A DNA stretch of 35,594 bases, taken from contig JADLHZ010000041.1 in NCBI GenBank assembly GCA_020848545.1, positions 1 through 35,594 of the forward strand, written 5' to 3'. The stretch is from Deltaproteobacteria bacterium (GTDB taxonomy: Bacteria > Myxococcota > JADLHZ01). The stretch's first letter is position 1; each line of letters starts with the position of its first letter. A program made the translations under genes and the position numbers. Below are positions 32,565-35,594 of this stretch, piece by piece. The notes beneath the pieces are model-generated. The model was given only the letters and a program-made list of their open reading frames with translations, was not told the DNA's origin and ran no database searches.

Positions 32565-33116
32565 ATGAGACTCGCTTTACTTCTATTCGTTCTCGTAGCG
32601 TCGTGCGCCGGCGGTGGGCCAGCGGGTCCGTCGAAGCTGGAGCGCTCAGCGACGCTCTCGTGGGATGTTGGCAGCGTGGATGTTCGCTTTCTCACGAGGC
32701 AGCCGCCCGCCAACGACGATTGGCATACCTTCGAGCCGGCGCAGCGTCAGCCGCATTTCGAGATCGCATCGCCCCAGAACTTGGTGCCGCAGTCGAACGA
32801 AATGCCCAACATGCGCGTCCATCTGTCGGCGGTGCCGGTGCTCGAAGCATCGAACGAGCACGATGGAGTGGACCTCGCCGGTGTGCGTGTCTGTGTTGAC
32901 CGGGCGCCGATCGTTGTCGGCTTCATGCGCGACAACAACTGGCTCGGGCACCCAGAGGATCATTTCACGGTCGGCGAAGGCGGATGCTACGAGGGCGGTT
33001 TGAAGGCGGATCGCGAGCTCCTCGCAACTGACGCGCTCGTTCTTGGTATGTCGGTACCGCCGGGGACTTCAGTCGAGATCACATCGATCGAGGCGACGTA
33101 TTACTTCTTGGATTAA
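32565..33116 (+). CDS. Putative lipoprotein of unknown function
   Basis: 183 residues. MRLALLLFVLVASC is a lipoprotein signal with the lipobox VASC. The mature part is beta-rich (VHLSAVPVLEASNEHD, GVRVCVDRAPIVVGFM) with two conserved-looking cysteines and ends YYFLD. Family not recognised. The start is ATG 32565; the frame opens further upstream but the signal begins here. Confidence 0.6.
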   Translation: MRLALLLFVLVASCAGGGPAGPSKLERSATLSWDVGSVDVRFLTRQPPANDDWHTFEPAQRQPHFEIASPQNLVPQSNEMPNMRVHLSAVPVLEASNEHDGVDLAGVRVCVDRAPIVVGFMRDNNWLGHPEDHFTVGEGGCYEGGLKADRELLATDALVLGMSVPPGTSVEITSIEATYYFLD

Positions 33117-33242
33117 CGTCAGCGGATCGCCGAGCGCTTGGGCTTCGCAGACGATGGCGGCGCAGTCTCCGTCGTGACGCGCGGCTCGCTAGGTCGTGAC
33201 GAACGGGGCTGCACCTCGCCCGAACGAAGCGGCGCGTGAAGT

Positions 33243-33285
33243 TGGTGGGCGAAGAGGGTATCGAACCCCCGACCCGCTGCGTGTA
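33243..33285 (-). other. 3'-half fragment of tRNA-Val(UAC), probable attachment site
   Basis: Read on the minus strand, these 43 bases correspond exactly to tRNA positions 34-76. They give anticodon TAC, A37, C38, the 3' anticodon stem GCAGC, a five-base variable loop GGGTC, the T-stem/loop GGGGG-TTCGATA-CCCTC, acceptor TTCGCCC, A73 and CCA. The universal U33 is absent (G instead), and no D-arm or 5' acceptor strand (GGGCGAA) exists upstream, so this is not a functional tRNA. Site-specific elements often integrate at the 3' half of tRNA genes and leave such a duplicate. Confidence 0.75.
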
Positions 33286-33442
33286 CATGCGATCTCGGAT
33301 CGTGCGCAGGGGTTGGTACGGAGTAGCAAACCCTTGCAAGCACTGGGCTCTCGATCGGCGGCGCATTCCAGCGAATCGCCGGCATTAGCAGCGTTTTGCA
33401 CTCCGGCCGCTACCAGCGCACGCGCAGCATGCCGGGGGTTCT

Positions 33443-33619
33443 GTGCTCACACTGCGCGAGGTGGCGAAGGCGCTGCGTGTCTCGACGGCGACCGTGTACC
33501 GGATGGTCGGCGCGGGCGCCCTTGAACACTTCCGCGTGCTGAACGCGATCCGCGTTCCTGCCCTAGCGATCGAACGACTGGCGGAGGCAAAGGCAAGCGA
33601 TAACGAAGAGCCGAATTGA
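33443..33619 (+). CDS. Excisionase-like helix-turn-helix protein
   Basis: 58 residues from GTG 33443 to TGA 33617-33619. LTLREVAKALRVSTATVYRM followed by VGAGALEHFRVLNAIRVPAL is the excisionase/MerR-type winged HTH: a short helix-turn-helix and a wing ending in an Arg-Val-Pro strand. Such proteins direct excision by tyrosine recombinases. It lies 160 bases from the tRNA fragment, which supports this reading. GGGGG precedes the start. No integrase gene is visible in the window. Confidence 0.65.
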   Translation: MLTLREVAKALRVSTATVYRMVGAGALEHFRVLNAIRVPALAIERLAEAKASDNEEPN

Positions 33620-33663
33620 AACGTTCGCTTGACGGCCCGCATCCCTCGGCCGAAACTCTGCTT

Positions 33664-33891
33664 ATGGAAATCGCCCCCCGCATCGTTGTCGATGAGCACG
33701 TCCGCTTCGGCAAGCCGGTCATCAAGGGAACCCGAGTGCCCGTCGAGCTCGTGGTCGGCAAGATGGCAGGTGGCATGACCGCTGAGCAGGTTGCCGACGA
33801 GTACGGCATCGGCCGCGACGATGTGCTGGCCGCCTTGGCATACGCCGCCCAAGCGGTGGCTGAGGACCAGGTTCGAGCTGTCCCTCGGTGA
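33664..33891 (+). CDS. DUF433-family protein, probable antitoxin
   Basis: 75 residues. RIVVDEHVRFGKPVIKGTRVPVELVVGKMAGGMTAEQVADEYGIGRDDVLAAL is the complete DUF433 domain, an HTH-type fold with the hallmark GKPVIKGTR. DUF433 proteins act as VapB-like antitoxins for DUF5615 PIN-like toxins, which is exactly the following gene (GTGA overlap at 33888). ATG 33664 begins at the domain. A TTG at 33616 overlapping the preceding HTH stop would add 16 residues. Confidence 0.82.
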   Translation: MEIAPRIVVDEHVRFGKPVIKGTRVPVELVVGKMAGGMTAEQVADEYGIGRDDVLAALAYAAQAVAEDQVRAVPR

Positions 33892-34262
33892 AATTTCTCA
33901 TTGACGAAGACATGCCGCGCTCTTTGGCGCCCGCGCTCCGAGCCTCCGGCTTTGATGCCGTGGACGCGCGAGACGCCGGGTTGCGCGGCCATGCAGATGC
34001 CGAGGTCTTTTCACGAGCGGTCGCTGAGGGTCGGGTGTTGATCACCGAGGATTTGGGTTTCTCCAACCTCCTGGCGTTCCCGCTCGGTCAGCACGCAGGC
34101 ATCGTTGTCGCCCGCTTTCCATCACAGGTGCCAACGTGGACACTGAACCAGGCCGTCGTCGAGGCCTTGCGATCGGTGACCGAGGCGGAAGTGGTTGGAG
34201 GGCTGGTGATCGTTGAACCCGGCCGCGTAAGGCTGCGACGTCTGCCGTCCCCCACTCCGTAA
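33888..34262 (+). CDS. DUF5615 PIN-like toxin
   Basis: 124 residues. The start MKFLIDEDMPRSLAPALR gives the first acidic cluster (D6, E7, D8) of a PIN-like nuclease. GFDAVDARDAGLRGHADAEVF and RVLITEDLGFSN provide the other conserved acids (Asp/Glu) expected to bind the metal. DUF5615 proteins are small PIN-fold ribonuclease-like toxins. Coupled to the DUF433 antitoxin by a four-base overlap. Confidence 0.82.
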   Translation: MKFLIDEDMPRSLAPALRASGFDAVDARDAGLRGHADAEVFSRAVAEGRVLITEDLGFSNLLAFPLGQHAGIVVARFPSQVPTWTLNQAVVEALRSVTEAEVVGGLVIVEPGRVRLRRLPSPTP

Positions 34263-34332
34263 TTCGCGACCCCGCGCTGCGCGCGTACCTGCCGCTGCAC
34301 CCGAACGGCTGACGAACAGCGGGCTGTAAGCT

Positions 34333-34596
34333 ATGGCCATGGCGGCACGTGACCTGTTCTCCAAAGCGCTCGCCCTTCCCGCGAAAGAGCGCGCCCGTCT
34401 CGCCTCCGAGCTCATCGCGAGTCTCGACGAGGGCGCGCCTGATCCGGGTGCCGCAGAGGCGTGGGATCGCGAGATTGAACGCCGCGTCGAGGGGCTGAGC
34501 AACGGCACCGTCAAAGCGGTTCCGTGGGAAGAAGCGCGCAAGCGGATCCGAGGGAGGCTCAGTAAGGCCCGGCCACGCATGCGCTGCACCCGGTGA
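34333..34596 (+). CDS. Addiction module component (antitoxin-like)
   Basis: 87 residues of the 'putative addiction module component' family: DLFSKALALPAKERARLASELIASLDEG is its typical N-terminal helix, and AWDREIERRVEGLSNGTVKAVPWEEARKRI its C-terminal part. The usual partner is a RelE/ParE toxin encoded immediately after it with a short overlap. Here a GTG at 34593 opens a frame beginning VTIRLHE, like a ParE start, but the similarity stops after about seven residues. The antitoxin may thus be orphaned. ATG 34333 or 34339. Confidence 0.75.
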   Translation: MAMAARDLFSKALALPAKERARLASELIASLDEGAPDPGAAEAWDREIERRVEGLSNGTVKAVPWEEARKRIRGRLSKARPRMRCTR

Positions 34597-34616
34597 CCAT
34601 TCGCCTTCACGAGGGA
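34593..34616 (+). pseudogene. Possible start of a deleted ParE/RelE toxin gene
   Basis: GTGA overlap with the antitoxin stop and the residues VTIRLHE fit the beginning of a ParE-type toxin. Downstream the frame stays open to 35009 but has no toxin features and overlaps a lipoprotein gene on the other strand. This suggests a deletion joined the toxin start to unrelated DNA. Very short evidence. Confidence 0.3.
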
Positions 34617-34889
34617 GACCAAGGCACTTTGCCGCTGCCCAACGTTGAACGTGGCCACGTGCGTCCAGAATGTGTGTCAAAACTCATCTCGACGGCGAGT
34701 CTTGAGATTTTGATTTTGCCACGGGTTTTGCGACAACGTTTTCGCTGTCGGTGCAGCGCGTGGCGTTCGAACGCGGAGTCGTCTCAAGACCGCACGTATC
34801 TGAAATTGATGCGACTTGACCGACTCATCGTCGCTTGGCGCGAGCTCATCCCAGACTTCTTCGATCCGCAAGTAGCTGGCTTGAAAACG

Positions 34890-35261
34890 TCAACGAATGA
34901 CCAAGGTCGCCGTCTGAACTTCTTGCCCGCCGCCGGACAGGCTGACCTCGGTTATCCCGCTGGCTTTTGCCGTGCAACGCACGCACCAGGCGTACTCGAC
35001 GACGCTTAGCTTGCAGTAGGGCTTTGGCTCGGCGCATGTGATCAGCTCCGGGGCACTGAACGTGAGCGACCAGTCTTTCGGCAATTCGTCGTGGGAGTAG
35101 CCGCTACTGTTGATGGCGTAGGAGCCAAGCACGATGTCAAATTGTTCACCGACGGAATAGGACCCGCCCACCCGTAAGTGGAGTTCGCTTTCGTAGACGC
35201 ATGAAGAAAGCGAGAGGACCGCGACAAAAATGGCAGTCCGGTACGCGAAAAGACGGCCCAT
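34890..35261 (-). CDS. Small putative lipoprotein
   Basis: 123 residues from ATG 35261 (MGRLFAYRTAIFVAVLSLSSC): a classical signal with lipobox LSSC. The mature part is beta-rich with four cysteines (CAEPKPYC, WCVRC) that could form disulphides, and resembles bacterial Ig-like folds (SGITEVSLSGGGQEVQ TATLVIR end). An alternative ATG at 35321 follows GGGAGG but would give an unusually long signal. Family not recognised. AT content and codon use are less biased than in the core region. Confidence 0.55.
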   Translation of the reverse strand: MGRLFAYRTAIFVAVLSLSSCVYESELHLRVGGSYSVGEQFDIVLGSYAINSSGYSHDELPKDWSLTFSAPELITCAEPKPYCKLSVVEYAWCVRCTAKASGITEVSLSGGGQEVQTATLVIR

Positions 35262-35594
35262 ACGGGAGCGTAAAGCAATCATTGCGCCAAAAGCACTCGC
35301 GCCGGCCAGAAAAATCCTCATAAACCTCCCTATTCGGGACCGACAAGGCGTAGCCAAGAGCCGCCGTAAACGCACTGCGTCATCCTCGCTGGCTCTCGGC
35401 CGGTTAGATCCCAATGAATGTCATTGCGACAACTCACGGTGGCGGCAGACAAAGATGTCTCGTTGTGTGTCGGCTCTCACGCTGTTCCACCGGCAGCATC
35501 CCATTTTCTTCCTGACGCGCGCGCGGACTGGCTCTCGAATTGCGCCGTCGGGTGAAACGGATTGGAGATGTGCTTCAAAGAGAGAATCGATCTG
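35262..35594. other. No gene recognised
   Basis: The last 333 bases hold no reading frame that I can support on either strand. The only signal is a Shine-Dalgarno-like GGGAGG on the minus strand at about 35325-35330, before an ATG at 35321 that may be an alternative start of the lipoprotein. Confidence 0.4.

Noticed and set aside
33243-33330. Functional tRNA gene
   Set aside because: Only the 3' half is present. There is no D-arm or 5' acceptor strand, and position 33 is G rather than U.
33196-33525. 109-codon plus-strand frame over the tRNA fragment
   Set aside because: It reads antisense through the tRNA half (giving GYRTPDP-like residues, a well-known artefact of such sites) and has no coding features.
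34593-35009. 138-codon frame after the addiction-module antitoxin as a real toxin
   Set aside because: Only the first seven residues look toxin-like. The rest lacks ParE/RelE features and overlaps the lipoprotein gene on the opposite strand.
1-35594. CRISPR array, rRNA genes, insertion sequences
   Set aside because: I saw no regularly spaced repeats, no rRNA-like sequence and no transposase or integrase gene on either strand.

Overview
The window is a GC-rich, gene-dense stretch of bacterial chromosome. It resembles Myxococcota (Deltaproteobacteria-like, Polyangia/Nannocystineae style). Grounds for this inference are: Cys-rich 'DVDCGG' lipoproteins, PEGA proteins, DUF507 and DUF3467 proteins, a dual cyclic-nucleotide-binding protein, many convergent or divergent gene pairs with tiny gaps, and above all a sterol biosynthesis locus of a kind known from some myxobacteria. 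I did not run any database search.

Layout. (1) 1-5.8 kb, housekeeping: the tail of an unknown gene, a strong hairpin terminator, trmH-rimK, a TPR membrane protein, DUF3467 and a ThiO-like oxidase. (2) 5.8-13.3 kb, minus strand: a seven-gene run in which every junction overlaps by 1 or 4 bases. It reads CYP51-like P450 > Rieske ferredoxin > Rieske oxygenase (SdmA-like) > NAD(P)-dependent sterol dehydrogenase/decarboxylase (SdmB-like) > C-14 sterol reductase (ERG24/TM7SF2-like) > PEGA protein > Cys-rich lipoprotein. Divergent from it is a gene whose product looks like plant cyclopropylsterol (cycloeucalenol) isomerase. (3) 14.2-22.6 kb: a dual cNMP-binding protein, a MycE-type O-methyltransferase, an aldehyde dehydrogenase, a sterol C-24 methyltransferase (ERG6/SMT1-like), an oxidosqualene cyclase with a DCT catalytic motif, and an EEP-family phosphoesterase. 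(4) 22.6-31.1 kb, ordinary chromosome: alpha/beta hydrolase, START-like lipid-binding protein, M23 lipoprotein, DUF507, two hypothetical proteins, uvrC and a Ppx/GppA phosphatase. (5) 31.2-35.6 kb, accessory: three toxin-antitoxin modules (one with a broken toxin), a 3'-half fragment of tRNA-Val(UAC) beside an excisionase-like HTH gene, a truncated paralogue of the PEGA protein, and orphan lipoproteins.

The main point is that regions 2 and 3 together encode a plant-like sterol route. Cyclase, C-24 methylation, C-4 oxidative demethylation by the bacterial Rieske system, cyclopropane ring opening (the isomerase), C-14 demethylation and C-14 reduction are all present. The isomerase only makes sense if the cyclase product carries a 9,19-cyclopropane ring, as in cycloartenol. 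The cyclase has a Tyr at the cycloartenol-type position but Val and Asn at two other diagnostic positions. The P450 has Phe at the position linked to C4-monomethyl (obtusifoliol-type) substrates. Squalene epoxidase and the delta8/delta7 enzymes are not in the window.
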